Origin: an uncultured Polaribacter sp.
GTDB lineage: Bacteria > Bacteroidota > Bacteroidia > Flavobacteriales > Flavobacteriaceae
Assembly: GCF_947503875.1 (NCBI RefSeq)
Contig: NZ_CANNFH010000010.1
Span: 1-55,418 of the forward strand
Length of the DNA stretch: 55,418 bases
Direction: 5' to 3'
How positions within the stretch are numbered: position 1 is the first letter of the stretch; the number at the start of each line of letters is the position of its first letter. The translations under genes and the position numbers were made by a program. The notes beneath the pieces are model-generated. The model did not search any database. It saw only the letters and a list, made by a program, of their open reading frames with translations, and was not told where the DNA came from. Shown in pieces: positions 15,268-23,960 of this stretch.

Positions 15268-16281
15268 TTATTTTTTAACATCAAATATATAAGTTGCAAT
15301 AATTTTATCATCAAAAAATAAATGCAGATCAAAATAACCTTTTTTTGTAAAAAGATGTTGTAGGGTTAATTCATTTTTTTTGAGACTAATTGTGGCAGGT
15401 TTTGCTTCTATATTGCTATTGCCGTTGTTTACTATAAATTTAATTTTCTTTGGAGTACTATTTTCTTTTAAAAGGTATTTAAAAGATATTATGGTGTCCC
15501 TTTTAATTTGATGATACATCTTTAAAGGAAATGGACTTGTTTTAATATATTTAAAAGCATCACCATACAATAAAGGTAATTCTGTAAACGTCTTAAAACT
15601 TGGTGTTTTAGAGCCTAATAATGCATATTCTTTTTTTAAGGGAAAATGATTTTGAAAAAAAAGTTTGGGTTCAGTTAAAAAATAACCATTGTTATAAGAA
15701 AACTGAAATTTTCCATTTTGTGGTAAAGAAATTCCTGCAGACCAAGTTGGGTCGCACAAATACCATTTATTGCGTAGTTTTACAATATTCCAAGTGTGAT
15801 TTGGCATAGTTAATTTGCTAAAATCTACGGCGCTTGTTCTGCCAAAACCATTTACCATTTTACTTTCTATACCTGCAAAATTGCACATTTCTTTAAACAA
15901 ATAGGCATAACCGGTACAAATGGTTTTTTTCCTCTTTAATAGTTTTTTAAAAAGTTTTTTTTTGAATTTAGAATTCCAATTTACTAGCTTAATAGAATCT
16001 TGTGCGTATTTATTTCGTTTTCTATCATTTAAAGCAAACAAATGAAAATCGTTTGCAATGTTAGTACAAATCCACATATAAATTGCCCTTACTTTTTCTA
16101 CATCTGTAGGTAAGTTTTGGGTTAGGTTAAATGTGAGTTTATTTAAGTTGTAAAGCCTTTTTACCTTTACTTTTTCTGCAATATAATCTGCTTTAGAAAA
16201 ATCTATTTCCTTAAAATCTGCTTGTTGCGCAAAACCAATTACAGAAAAAAGTAAACATAAAATAAGGTGTCTTTTTTGCAT
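15268..16281 (-). CDS. Exported transglutaminase-like cysteine protein
   Basis: The 337-residue protein has a signal peptide (LILCLLFSVIGFAQQ) and a transglutaminase-like core. The triad is visible: Cys122 in KTICTGYAYLF, His162 in MPNHTWN and Asp177 in YLCDPTWSAG. Bacterial members of this kyphoscoliosis-peptidase-like group act as proteases or amidases rather than true crosslinkers. The C-terminal 110 residues form a beta-rich tail. Its start overlaps the stop of the upstream gene (TAATG), so it is likely translated with the carboxypeptidase-regulatory-like protein. Confidence 0.88.
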   Translation of the reverse strand: MQKRHLILCLLFSVIGFAQQADFKEIDFSKADYIAEKVKVKRLYNLNKLTFNLTQNLPTDVEKVRAIYMWICTNIANDFHLFALNDRKRNKYAQDSIKLVNWNSKFKKKLFKKLLKRKKTICTGYAYLFKEMCNFAGIESKMVNGFGRTSAVDFSKLTMPNHTWNIVKLRNKWYLCDPTWSAGISLPQNGKFQFSYNNGYFLTEPKLFFQNHFPLKKEYALLGSKTPSFKTFTELPLLYGDAFKYIKTSPFPLKMYHQIKRDTIISFKYLLKENSTPKKIKFIVNNGNSNIEAKPATISLKKNELTLQHLFTKKGYFDLHLFFDDKIIATYIFDVKK

Positions 16282-16691
16282 TAGTTGCCTTGTTTTCTTT
16301 TCGATTTAAAGCGTTTGTTTGTGTTAAGCGCGCCTAACATTTCATTGGCATCTTCTAATAAAGTAATTGCCAAATTAGTAGCATCATTGTTTATTTTTAC
16401 AAACTTTTTTTCATAACCTAAATAGGTAAAAACTAAAACATCTCCAATTTTTAATTTTCTAGGAAATGTAAATTCTCCTTTTTTATTGGAGCTAGTTCCT
16501 ATTGCAGTTCCTTTTAAGTAAATGTTAGCTCCATTTAAAACTTCGGTCTCTGTTGCTGTTTTTCCTTTTACAACACCTTTTACTAGTATTTGTGCATTTG
16601 TTTGAACACCAGAAAATAATAGTGTTAAGAACAATACAAATGTTACCAGTTTTGTAGTTTGTTTTGCTGATACTTTTTTTAATGTTTTCAT
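16281..16691 (-). CDS. Carboxypeptidase-regulatory-like domain protein
   Basis: The 136-residue exported protein has a signal peptide ending near GVQTNAQ, followed by one CarboxypepD_reg-like domain. Its typical pattern is visible: VKGVVKGKTATETEVLNGANI, then GTAIGTSSNKKGEFTF and VFTYLGYEKKFVKI. In Bacteroidota this domain usually starts TonB-dependent receptors, but here it stands alone. It ends with a basic tail (KRFKSKRKQGN). Translational overlap with the transglutaminase-like gene suggests a joint envelope function, otherwise unknown. Confidence 0.85.
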   Translation of the reverse strand: MKTLKKVSAKQTTKLVTFVLFLTLLFSGVQTNAQILVKGVVKGKTATETEVLNGANIYLKGTAIGTSSNKKGEFTFPRKLKIGDVLVFTYLGYEKKFVKINNDATNLAITLLEDANEMLGALNTNKRFKSKRKQGN

Positions 16692-16864
16692 AATGTATTT
16701 ATTTTAAAATTCAATTTAAAATTAGCGGTATTGCTTCGTTTATAAAAATCTCAATTAGTAAAGCTTACTTTTTTAAAGATAAAATCATTTTTTACTTAGG
16801 GAAGTAAAATCAATATTTTAAAAAAGAACGAATAATGCATAAATTTAGTTTAAAACTTTTAAAC

Positions 16865-16896
16865 TAAAAAAACCGCTCTGTCTTTACAAAGCGGTT
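16865..16896 (-). terminator. Rho-independent terminator of htpG
   Basis: The stem AAACCGCT (16869-16876) pairs with AGCGGTTT (16889-16896). On the minus strand the stem runs into a T tract, about 45 bases after the htpG stop. A further short CTGCTTACGCAGG hairpin lies between the stop and this stem. Confidence 0.8.
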
Positions 16897-16941
16897 TCTA
16901 AATATTATCTTTCTGCTTACGCAGGAATGATAAATTTCTGA

Positions 16942-18849
16942 TTATTTAATCAACTCATAAGAGCGTTTGATAAAGTTGGTTAACTCTTCACCATGCAATA
17001 GGTTTTGAGATAATTTTGCCAAATCAAAAGCTTGCGAAATTAAGCCTTTTTGCTTGTCTTCATCTGCCGCTAAAATTTCAGAAACTAAAGGACTGTTAGT
17101 ATTTACAACCAAGTTGTACATGTCTGGCATGTTGCCCATTCCCATCATTCCACCACCACCAGAAGCTTGCATTTCTTTCATTCTACGCATAAATTCTGGT
17201 ACAGTTATTATAAACGGAGAAGAAGTAGAATCCATAGCTTCTAACTGTACTGTGTAGCTTTTGCTGTTTACAGCACTTTCTATTACAGGTTTTAATTTCT
17301 CTTTTTCTTCATCAGATAATTTAGAAATTACGTTTTCGTCTTTTTTAATTAAATTATCAATAAAGTCCGCATCAACTCTAGTAAACTTAACTTTAGCATC
17401 TCCACCTTCTAATTTTTGCATTAAATGCGATATAATTGGCGAGTCTAAAACTAAAACTTCGTAACCTTTGGCAGTTGCTTCTTGTATATAACTGTGTTGT
17501 GCTTCTTTGTTAGAGGCATACAAAATAACATGATTTCCTTCCTTATCTGTTTGGTTATCTTTTGTCTTTTCAATTAATTCATCAAAAGTAAAAAAGGTAT
17601 CTGCAACTGTTGGGTAAAGCGCAAACTTCTTTGCTTTATCAAAGAATTTGTCTTCAGATAACATACCATATTCAATAATTACTTTAATGTCGTTCCATTT
17701 TTTCTCAAAATCTTCACGATCTTTTTTGAATAATGAACTCAACTTATCAGCAACCTTTTTAGTAATGTATCCAGAAATCTTTTTTACAGCGCCATCTGCT
17801 TGTAAATAAGAACGCGAAACATTTAAAGGAATATCTGGAGAATCTATTACACCTTTTAACATTTGTAAAAAGTCTGGTACAATACCTTCAACATTATCCG
17901 TTACAAAAACTTGATTTTGGTATAGCTGAATTTTATCCTTCTGCATATCCATGTTTTGCGTTAACTTAGGGAAAAATAAAATACCGGTTAAGTTAAACGG
18001 ATAATCTACATTTAAGTGAATGTGGAACAAAGACTCTTCAAACTGCATTGGATACAATTCTCGGTAGAAATTTGTATAATCTTCTGCTTCTAAATCTGCA
18101 GGTGCTTTTGTCCAAGCAGGGCTTGTGTTGTTAATAATATCATCAACCTCTATTTGTCTGTGTGGCTCTGTAGTTTCTTTACCATCTTTATCTTTAGTGG
18201 TTGCAGGCTCATGAGTTGGATCGTTTACTTTTTTGGTTCCAAATTTAATTGGCACTTGGTTAAAACGATTGTATTTGGTTAATAACCCTCTAATTTTACC
18301 TTCTTCTAAAAATTCTGTAGAATCTTCTGCAATGTGTAAAATAATCTCAGTTCCTCTGTCAGTTTTGTCGTTTTCAACTAAAGTATATTCAGGAGAACCG
18401 TCACAAGTCCAATGTGCAGCTGGTTCGTCTTTAAACGACTTTGTTTTAATTTCAACTTTATCAGCAACCATAAAAGCAGAATAAAAACCTAAACCAAAAT
18501 GGCCAATAACACCTGTTTCGTTTTTATCGTCTTTGTATTTATCTAAGAATTCTTCAGCGCCCGAAAATGCAATCTGATTGATGTATTTTTCAACTTCATC
18601 AGCAGTCATTCCTAAACCTTGATCTTTAATAGTCAACGTTTTTGCATCTTTATCTATGCTGATTTCAATTTTAGCATCACCCAATTCTGTTTTGGCCTCA
18701 CCAATAGAAATTAAGTGTTTTAATTTTGTAGTTGCATCTGTACCGTTAGAAATTAATTCACGTAAAAAGATTTCGTGATCAGAATACAAGAATTTTTTAA
18801 TCAGCGGAAATATATTTTCTACTGATACATTAATGTTTCCTTTGCTCAT
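16942..18849 (-). CDS. htpG: Molecular chaperone HtpG (Hsp90)
   Basis: HtpG is the bacterial Hsp90, an ATP-dependent dimeric chaperone of the cytoplasm. The 635-residue length is normal. GHKL ATPase motifs are visible: LRELISNGTDATTK (the Asn motif), DQGLGMTADEV and GHFGLGFYSAFMVADKV. A middle domain and a C-terminal dimerisation domain follow, with a glycine/methionine-rich insert (ASGGGGMMGMGNMPDM) near residue 570. It has its own terminator. The upstream gap to fabH (18850-19144) carries a palindromic element rather than an obvious heat-shock operator. Confidence 0.98.
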   Translation of the reverse strand: MSKGNINVSVENIFPLIKKFLYSDHEIFLRELISNGTDATTKLKHLISIGEAKTELGDAKIEISIDKDAKTLTIKDQGLGMTADEVEKYINQIAFSGAEEFLDKYKDDKNETGVIGHFGLGFYSAFMVADKVEIKTKSFKDEPAAHWTCDGSPEYTLVENDKTDRGTEIILHIAEDSTEFLEEGKIRGLLTKYNRFNQVPIKFGTKKVNDPTHEPATTKDKDGKETTEPHRQIEVDDIINNTSPAWTKAPADLEAEDYTNFYRELYPMQFEESLFHIHLNVDYPFNLTGILFFPKLTQNMDMQKDKIQLYQNQVFVTDNVEGIVPDFLQMLKGVIDSPDIPLNVSRSYLQADGAVKKISGYITKKVADKLSSLFKKDREDFEKKWNDIKVIIEYGMLSEDKFFDKAKKFALYPTVADTFFTFDELIEKTKDNQTDKEGNHVILYASNKEAQHSYIQEATAKGYEVLVLDSPIISHLMQKLEGGDAKVKFTRVDADFIDNLIKKDENVISKLSDEEKEKLKPVIESAVNSKSYTVQLEAMDSTSSPFIITVPEFMRRMKEMQASGGGGMMGMGNMPDMYNLVVNTNSPLVSEILAADEDKQKGLISQAFDLAKLSQNLLHGEELTNFIKRSYELIK

Positions 18850-18880
18850 AATTTATGTTATTTAGTTTTATTTTTTGCTT

Positions 18881-18969
18881 TGTCATTTTGAGCGAAACAG
18901 AGTGAAGTCGAATAATCTCGATTGTATTATGAGATTTCTCAATTTCGTTTTACTTCATTCGAAATGACA
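18881..18969. repeat. Palindromic dispersed element of the TGTCATTTCGA type
   Basis: Outer arms TGTCATTTTGAGCGAA (from 18881) and TTCATTCGAAATGACA (to 18969) pair with a few transition mismatches. An inner hairpin AATCTC-N11-GAGATT spans 18914-18936. A related half-copy lies at 51093-51123 and a weaker one near 2451-2475. It occupies the htpG-fabH gap; the rest of that gap is AT-rich with no recognised gene. Confidence 0.75.
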
Positions 18970-19144
18970 ACTTATTTTCTGAACAACAAGTAGTCAAAAA
19001 AAATACCAAAAAATAGATTATGACAAGATGACATAATTTAATGGGTATATGCTAATTTTTGACTTTTTTTAAGCAGTTATAAAAACGATTCGTGAAAATA
19101 ATTGACTATTTTCGCTCATTAAATAGTTAAAAAAGGCATCAAAT

Positions 19145-20152
19145 ATGTATAATTCAAAAATAACAGGTTTAGGATATTATGTCCCAGAAAACGTTGTTAC
19201 TAATAACGATTTAAAGAATTTTATGGATACTTCTGATGAGTGGATACAAGAACGCACAGGAATTAAAGAAAGACGTTGGATAGATCCAAAAACAGAAGAT
19301 ACTACTGCAATTATGGGCGCTAAAGCAGCTAAAATTGCCATAGAAAGATCTGGTTTAACCAAAGATGATATCGATTTTATAGTGTTTGCTACCTTAAGTC
19401 CAGATATGTATTTTCCTGGTGGTGGCGTGCAAGTGCAAGATATTTTAGAAATGCCTACAATTGGCGCGTTAGATGTAAGAAACCAATGTTCTGGTTTTAT
19501 TTATGCAATGTCTGTTGCAGATCAATTTATAAAAACAGGCATGTATAAAAACATTCTAGTAATTGGTTCAGAAAATCATTCTGGTGGTTTAGAAAAAAGC
19601 ACTAGAGGTAGAGGAGTAACTGTAATTTTTGGAGATGGAGCAGGAGCAGCTGTACTTTCTAGAACAGAGGAAAAAGGAAAAGGTATTTTATCTTCTCATT
19701 TGCATTCGGAAGGAAAACATGCCAAAGAATTGGTTTTAGAAGGACCATCAACAAAAAGATGGGTGCCAGAAATTTTAGAGGCTAATAATGCTGATGATGT
19801 TTCTTATTTTCCTTATATGAATGGGCAATTTGTATTTAAACATGCTGTAACACGTTTTTCAGAAGCTATAGTAGAAGGTTTACAGGCAAATAATTTGCAA
19901 AAAGAGGATATTGATATGTTAATTCCACATCAAGCGAATTTGCGTATAGCCCAGTTTATTCAGAAAAAGTTTGGTTTATCAAACGATCAAGTTTTTAATA
20001 ATATTATGAAATATGGAAATACTACAGCTGCCTCTGTAATTATTGCATTAACTGAAGCTTGGGAAAAAGGTAAAATAAAAGATAACGATTTGGTTGTTTT
20101 GGCCGCTTTTGGTAGTGGATTTACATGGGGCTCTGTTGTAATAAAGTGGTAG
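19145..20152 (+). CDS. fabH: Beta-ketoacyl-ACP synthase III family enzyme
   Basis: The 335-residue thiolase-fold enzyme condenses acyl-CoA with malonyl-ACP to start fatty acid chains. The nucleophile Cys115 lies in LDVRNQCSGFIYAM. The histidine motif IPHQANLRIAQF and the asparagine motif KYGNTTAAS complete the triad. GDGAGAAVLSRTEE and the N-terminal DEWIQERTGIKERRW are typical of KAS III. It stands alone, not in a fab operon, so it may be a second paralogue with another primer specificity; assignment as fabH is by family. A convergent terminator follows. Confidence 0.85.
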   Translation: MYNSKITGLGYYVPENVVTNNDLKNFMDTSDEWIQERTGIKERRWIDPKTEDTTAIMGAKAAKIAIERSGLTKDDIDFIVFATLSPDMYFPGGGVQVQDILEMPTIGALDVRNQCSGFIYAMSVADQFIKTGMYKNILVIGSENHSGGLEKSTRGRGVTVIFGDGAGAAVLSRTEEKGKGILSSHLHSEGKHAKELVLEGPSTKRWVPEILEANNADDVSYFPYMNGQFVFKHAVTRFSEAIVEGLQANNLQKEDIDMLIPHQANLRIAQFIQKKFGLSNDQVFNNIMKYGNTTAASVIIALTEAWEKGKIKDNDLVVLAAFGSGFTWGSVVIKW

Positions 20153-20176
20153 TTTTGTGAAATTTAAAGATCAAAA

Positions 20177-20261
20177 AAAGGCTGTCTAAAAAATGTAGAT
20201 TTACGTAATTTTTCTACTCAGTAGAAAATAATAGATTGTAAATGTTCTTTAGAAAGCCTTT
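20177..20261. terminator. Bidirectional terminator with nested hairpin between fabH and the DUF302 gene
   Basis: Outer arms AAAGGCT-g-TCTAAA (20177-20190) and TTTAGA-a-AGCCTTT (20248-20261) enclose a perfect hairpin TTTTCTACT-C-AGTAGAAAA (20210-20228). The adjoining A and T tracts suit termination from either strand. Confidence 0.75.
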
Positions 20262-20297
20262 ATTCTATATACTTTTAGATTAAGTATTTCTGTTTTA

Positions 20298-20753
20298 TTA
20301 TTCAATAACTTTATTTGTAATGTTGTCTAAAGCATCTGTAATCTTAAGTAAGATGGCATCTTTTCCTTCAATATTATGTCTTTCTTTTAAGTAAGTAGGA
20401 TTATTGTAAGCAATTTTAGCTGTTTTATTATCTGTTGTATAAACAATAATTTTTTGAGGTAAATCTATACTTGCAGTTGGGCTTGCTTGCATTAAAGATG
20501 TGCCTAATTTAGGGTTGCCAAACATTATAATTTTTGTTGAATTTAATTCTAAATCAACAGAGGCAGCATTCTTGCTATGGTCTAATTCTAATAAAATTTT
20601 TAGGTTAGGGTTCGTATCAATTATTGTTCTTAACTTGTTATAGGTAATTTCTACATTATAAGGACTGTCTTTAGTTACAAGTCCGTTTTGTTGTTCAGTT
20701 TTACAAGACATAAATAAGGTGCATATTAAAATTGTTAGCGTTAAATGTTTCAT
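20298..20753 (-). CDS. DUF302 domain lipoprotein
   Basis: The 151-residue product has a lipoprotein signal (Cys17 after LICTLFMS) followed by a DUF302 domain. The family pattern is present: SPYNVEITYNKLRTII at the domain start, LDHSKNAASVDLELNSTKIIMFGNPKLGTSLM in the middle, and LPQKIIVYTTDNKTAKIAYNNPTYL after it. DUF302 proteins are small dimeric proteins of unknown function. It converges on fabH and has a spacer of 193 bases to the divergent GLPGLI gene. Confidence 0.85.
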   Translation of the reverse strand: MKHLTLTILICTLFMSCKTEQQNGLVTKDSPYNVEITYNKLRTIIDTNPNLKILLELDHSKNAASVDLELNSTKIIMFGNPKLGTSLMQASPTASIDLPQKIIVYTTDNKTAKIAYNNPTYLKERHNIEGKDAILLKITDALDNITNKVIE

Positions 20754-20902
20754 TTAATTGAAGTTTAAATTTTTGGTTTCAATCGATTTTAGATTTCAGT
20801 CGAAAATTAACACAATAACCTACAAAAAAAGAGATGAATTACGCTCAACTTCAGATAATTGTAATTTGTATTAAATTTAACAGTGTCCTATATATTGTTT
20901 AG

Positions 20903-20910
20903 TATTTTTG
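20903..20910 (+). promoter_or_regulatory. -7 promoter box of the GLPGLI gene
   Basis: TATTTTTG matches TAnnTTTG and lies 37 bases before the ATG at 20947. The -33 region is not clear. Confidence 0.45.
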
Positions 20911-20946
20911 GATTAAAGCTAAACTTAAAACTTTAACAATCTGATT

Positions 20947-21762
20947 ATGAGACGTTACTTTTCTAAACTTTCAATAGTTATCTTATTAATTACTTTTTCA
21001 TTTTCTTTAACTGCTCAAAATTTTAGTGGTAAGGCCGTTTATATGTCTAAAACTAAAATGGATTTAGGGAGTTGGGGAGCTAAAATGAGTGAGGCTAGAA
21101 AAAAACAAGTAGCAGAACGCCTTAAAAATAGGTTAGAGAAAACATATATTTTGGAATTTAACAAGCAAGCAGCTACGTTTAAAGAAGAAGAAAAAATAGA
21201 TGCTATTTCTGGGGCTACAGATTCTTGGGGTAGTTATTTTTCTAGAGGATATCAGTATAAAAACATAGCAGATAGCAAAATTGTACAGGCACAAGAGTTT
21301 TATGGAAAACGATTTTTAATAAAAGACGATTTGTATAAAATAGATTGGACAATGGGTTCTGAAACAAAACAAATTGGCAATTACACTTGTTTTAGAGCAA
21401 AAGCATTTGTGCCATACAAAGAATTGAATTGGTATAATTTTTCTTGGGGAGATTTAAGAAAGCCAGAAACAAAAGAAGGTGAAGAGCCAGAAGAAAAAAT
21501 GGTACTTGTAGAAGCTTGGTATACACCACAAATACCTTTGGCACATGGCCCAGCAGAGTTTTGGGGTTTGCCAGGATTCATATTAGAGGTTAGTGCAGAA
21601 AATACAACATTACTTTGTACAGAAATTGCCATAAGTAAAAATGACGTTTTAGAAATTAAGGCGCCAGATAAAGGTAAAGAAGTTACCAAAGTAATTTATA
21701 CAGAAACGGTACAAGCAAAAATGCTAGATATGAGAAATAATAGAGGAAGAAGAAGAGGTTAA
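20947..21762 (+). CDS. GLPGLI family exported protein
   Basis: The 271-residue protein has a signal peptide (about 1-23, ending SFSLTAQ). It belongs to the Bacteroidota GLPGLI family, named for a short motif seen here as FWGLPGFILEV, preceded by EAWYTPQIPLAHGPAEFW. The N-terminal FSGKAVYMSKTKMDL is also typical. The function of the family is unknown, though members lie in the periplasm or outer membrane. The C-terminus is unusually basic (RNNRGRRRG). Two small genes follow on the same strand. Confidence 0.9.
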   Translation: MRRYFSKLSIVILLITFSFSLTAQNFSGKAVYMSKTKMDLGSWGAKMSEARKKQVAERLKNRLEKTYILEFNKQAATFKEEEKIDAISGATDSWGSYFSRGYQYKNIADSKIVQAQEFYGKRFLIKDDLYKIDWTMGSETKQIGNYTCFRAKAFVPYKELNWYNFSWGDLRKPETKEGEEPEEKMVLVEAWYTPQIPLAHGPAEFWGLPGFILEVSAENTTLLCTEIAISKNDVLEIKAPDKGKEVTKVIYTETVQAKMLDMRNNRGRRRG

Positions 21763-21798
21763 TCTTTTTTTACGCATATTTGTATTTGATAGTTTATT

Positions 21799-21987
21799 AT
21801 GAAAAAAAAATACAAATTACTGCTACTTATTTCTAACTTATTTTTACTCGTTTTTATTCTTAATTTGTTTGTAAAATTTATACTTTTTCCAACAAGTTGG
21901 ATGAATGGATTATTGATATTTTTATGTTGCATTTTCAATATTATTATTGCGCTTAAAGCCTCTTTTGAAGCCGCAATTAAAAAGTAA
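21799..21987 (+). CDS. Small two-helix membrane protein
   Basis: The 62-residue protein has two hydrophobic segments (about 6-26 and 33-55) with a basic start (MKKKYK) and end (IKK). No family is recognised. It lies 36 bases after the GLPGLI gene and 23 bases before the CoA-binding gene, in a same-strand run, which supports it being real. The length and composition would also suit a small regulatory membrane peptide, but nothing shows this. Confidence 0.6.
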   Translation: MKKKYKLLLLISNLFLLVFILNLFVKFILFPTSWMNGLLIFLCCIFNIIIALKASFEAAIKK

Positions 21988-22010
21988 ATACACGAGTTTT
22001 AGAATATAAT

Positions 22011-22373
22011 ATGGATAAAAAAACATTGGTAATAGGTGCATCATTAAAGTCACAAAGATATTCTAACAAGGCCATAAAACGTTTAACAGCTAATAATATA
22101 GCTGTTGTAGCTTTGGGTTTAAGAGCAGGTGAAGTTGCTGGCGTAAGCATTGACACTAGTAATATGCCATATGAAAATATAAATACAGTAACGCTTTATC
22201 TAAACCCTAAAAGGCAAGTAGGGTATTACAATTATATAATAAGTTTACAACCAGAAAGAGTAATTTTTAACCCAGGTACAGAAAACATGGAGTTTGTAAA
22301 GTTGCTACAAGAACATAATATTAAGAGCGAAATTGCTTGTACTTTGGTTTTATTAGCAACAAAACAATATTAA
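22011..22373 (+). CDS. CoA-binding domain protein (CoA_binding_2)
   Basis: The 120-residue protein is a single Rossmann-type domain of the CoA_binding_2 (YccU-like) family. The N-terminal TLVIGASLKSQRYSNKAI is the nucleotide loop, and the C-terminal FNPGTENMEF is the conserved N-P-G segment. Such proteins bind CoA or related nucleotides with no known reaction. It overlaps the convergent rnz gene by four bases at the 3' end. Confidence 0.85.
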   Translation: MDKKTLVIGASLKSQRYSNKAIKRLTANNIAVVALGLRAGEVAGVSIDTSNMPYENINTVTLYLNPKRQVGYYNYIISLQPERVIFNPGTENMEFVKLLQEHNIKSEIACTLVLLATKQY

Positions 22374-23287
22374 TTTTTTACAGTAAATATTTTGCCAGGT
22401 TCTGCCAAAGTTACATTTTTAAAAACAGTTTCTGCTTCCGTTTTAAAAACACTTATATCTTTATATCTGCCAGAATAATGACCAATAACTAGTTGTTTTG
22501 CATTAGCACTTTGCGCTATTTTAGCAGCTTCTTCTGCTGTGGCGTGTTTGGTTTTCTTGGCTAAATCTTGTTTATCTGCTAAAAATGTAGCTTCATGATA
22601 TAGTAAATCTACATTTTGTATAATAGGAACAATGTCTGGTTTGTAACAGGTGTCACTGCAAAAAGCAAAACGCAAGGCTTTTGCAGGATCTGTAGTTAAC
22701 ATGCTATTTTTAATAGTTTCTCCATTACTTAAAACAATATCTTTACCAGATTTTAAATTTAAATAATCTGCTTTGTCTATTTCTGGATAACCAGAAATGT
22801 TAAGCATGTTTAATTTTCTAGGTTTATCCTTTTCTATAAAAAGATAACCATTAGTGTAAACTCTATGGGTTAATGGAATTGTTTTTACAATTACTTTGTC
22901 ATCTTCAAAAATTAATTCACTTTCTTTAGAAGACAATTCATGGAAGATCATCTCAAATTTTGCGTGCGATTCAGATATTTTTAGCATTTGCAGAGTAGCT
23001 TCTTTAATTCCTTTAGGACCAAAAATATGCATTTCCTTTTCTCTGCTTAAAATACCATAGGTAGAAAGTAAGCCCACTAAACCATAAAAATGATCGCCAT
23101 GCAAATGAGAAATAAAAATGTGATTTATTTTAGAGAAACCTACTTTGTATTTGCGCATTTGACGCTGTGTACCTTCACCACAATCAATTAAAAAGTGTCT
23201 ATTATTAATTTCTAAATATTGCGAAGTAGGAAAAGCATTAACACGCGGCGTTGCAGAATGACAACCTAGTATGGTTAGGTTTATCAT
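22370..23287 (-). CDS. rnz: Ribonuclease Z
   Basis: RNase Z cuts tRNA precursors after the discriminator base to give the mature 3' end. The 305-residue short form has the metallo-beta-lactamase motif SHLHGDHFYG (about 60-69), the early substrate loop TPRVNAFPTSQYL, and the late metal motifs FCSDTCY and LYHEATF, followed by HATAEEAAKIA and VIGHYSGRY. It overlaps the upstream mini-protein gene by four bases and lies downstream of pyrR-pyrB, a gene order I remember from Flavobacteriia. Confidence 0.96.
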   Translation of the reverse strand: MINLTILGCHSATPRVNAFPTSQYLEINNRHFLIDCGEGTQRQMRKYKVGFSKINHIFISHLHGDHFYGLVGLLSTYGILSREKEMHIFGPKGIKEATLQMLKISESHAKFEMIFHELSSKESELIFEDDKVIVKTIPLTHRVYTNGYLFIEKDKPRKLNMLNISGYPEIDKADYLNLKSGKDIVLSNGETIKNSMLTTDPAKALRFAFCSDTCYKPDIVPIIQNVDLLYHEATFLADKQDLAKKTKHATAEEAAKIAQSANAKQLVIGHYSGRYKDISVFKTEAETVFKNVTLAEPGKIFTVKN

Positions 23288-23616
23288 TTAATTACAAAGC
23301 GTTTAGAAGTTGTTTTTCTATTATCTCTTATACTGTAAATATACATGCCAGAAGCTAAATTATTTTTGTAAAAAGGAATTGTGTTTTTGCCTTTAATGGC
23401 TTTCATCGTTTTTTTATAAACGGTTTTACCTAACACATTTTTTACTGTAAAAAAAACAGCTGTGTTTGTATTTGCAGTAAAGCTTATTTTAGTTGTATTT
23501 GTAAAAGGATTTGGAGCAGCAGATAAACCTACTATTGTTTTTTTTTCTACATTATTTTGAGAAAAACCAATAGAAGAAACACTTAAAAAAGCAATAAAAA
23601 GTATTTTTTTAAACAT
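23284..23616 (-). CDS. Stand-alone T9SS C-terminal sorting-domain protein
   Basis: The 110-residue product is a signal peptide (about 1-19, ending SIGFSQ) plus little more than a type A sorting domain of the type IX secretion system. The domain pattern is clear: SAAPNPFTNTTKISF, then a middle strand VLGKTVYKKTM, LASGMYIYSI, and the terminal KRFVIK. Normally this domain is the last 70-80 residues of a large secreted protein that PorU cleaves off. Here no cargo is present. It overlaps rnz by four bases, so it is cotranslated with a cytoplasmic enzyme gene. Confidence 0.85.
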   Translation of the reverse strand: MFKKILFIAFLSVSSIGFSQNNVEKKTIVGLSAAPNPFTNTTKISFTANTNTAVFFTVKNVLGKTVYKKTMKAIKGKNTIPFYKNNLASGMYIYSIRDNRKTTSKRFVIK

Positions 23617-23626
23617 CTTCTAATTC

Positions 23627-23959
23627 TTAAAATCCTAATTCTCTTTCTATATTCTCCATTTCTAACAAATCTTCTGCTTCCTGTAAAGTAGGCACTATAT
23701 TCGTTTCTTCAGAAATTTCATCAACATCAACATCTTTATACACTACAACAAAAGAAGTTTTTAAGTCTTTTTTTTCCTTAGCGATATCCAAAAATAGCGA
23801 AAAATCTTTAGGATTAACCTTTAAGTCGCCAGAAATCTCTACAATAGTGTGTTGTGTTATCCAATTTACCTTTTCTTCTACAAGTGCATTGTAAAACGCT
23901 GTAAAGCTATTTTCTTCGGAAGTAATTAGTAAATAATTGTCTTTATTTATAATTTGCAT
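23627..23959 (-). CDS. Small conserved protein, STAS-like by pattern
   Basis: The 110-residue protein has no signal or membrane segment. The order of strands and helices (TIVEISGDLKVNPKDFSLF, then TSFVVVYKDVDVDEI, then IVPTLQEAEDLLEMENIERELGF) recalls anti-sigma-factor-antagonist (STAS) proteins, including the late I-V-P-T segment before an acidic helix. No phosphorylatable serine can be assigned. It lies one base after pyrB and before the T9SS mini-protein and rnz. In databases, homologues here are sometimes named for rnz by neighbourhood only; I do not assign that. Confidence 0.7.
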   Translation of the reverse strand: MQIINKDNYLLITSEENSFTAFYNALVEEKVNWITQHTIVEISGDLKVNPKDFSLFLDIAKEKKDLKTSFVVVYKDVDVDEISEETNIVPTLQEAEDLLEMENIERELGF

Positions 23960-23960
23960 C

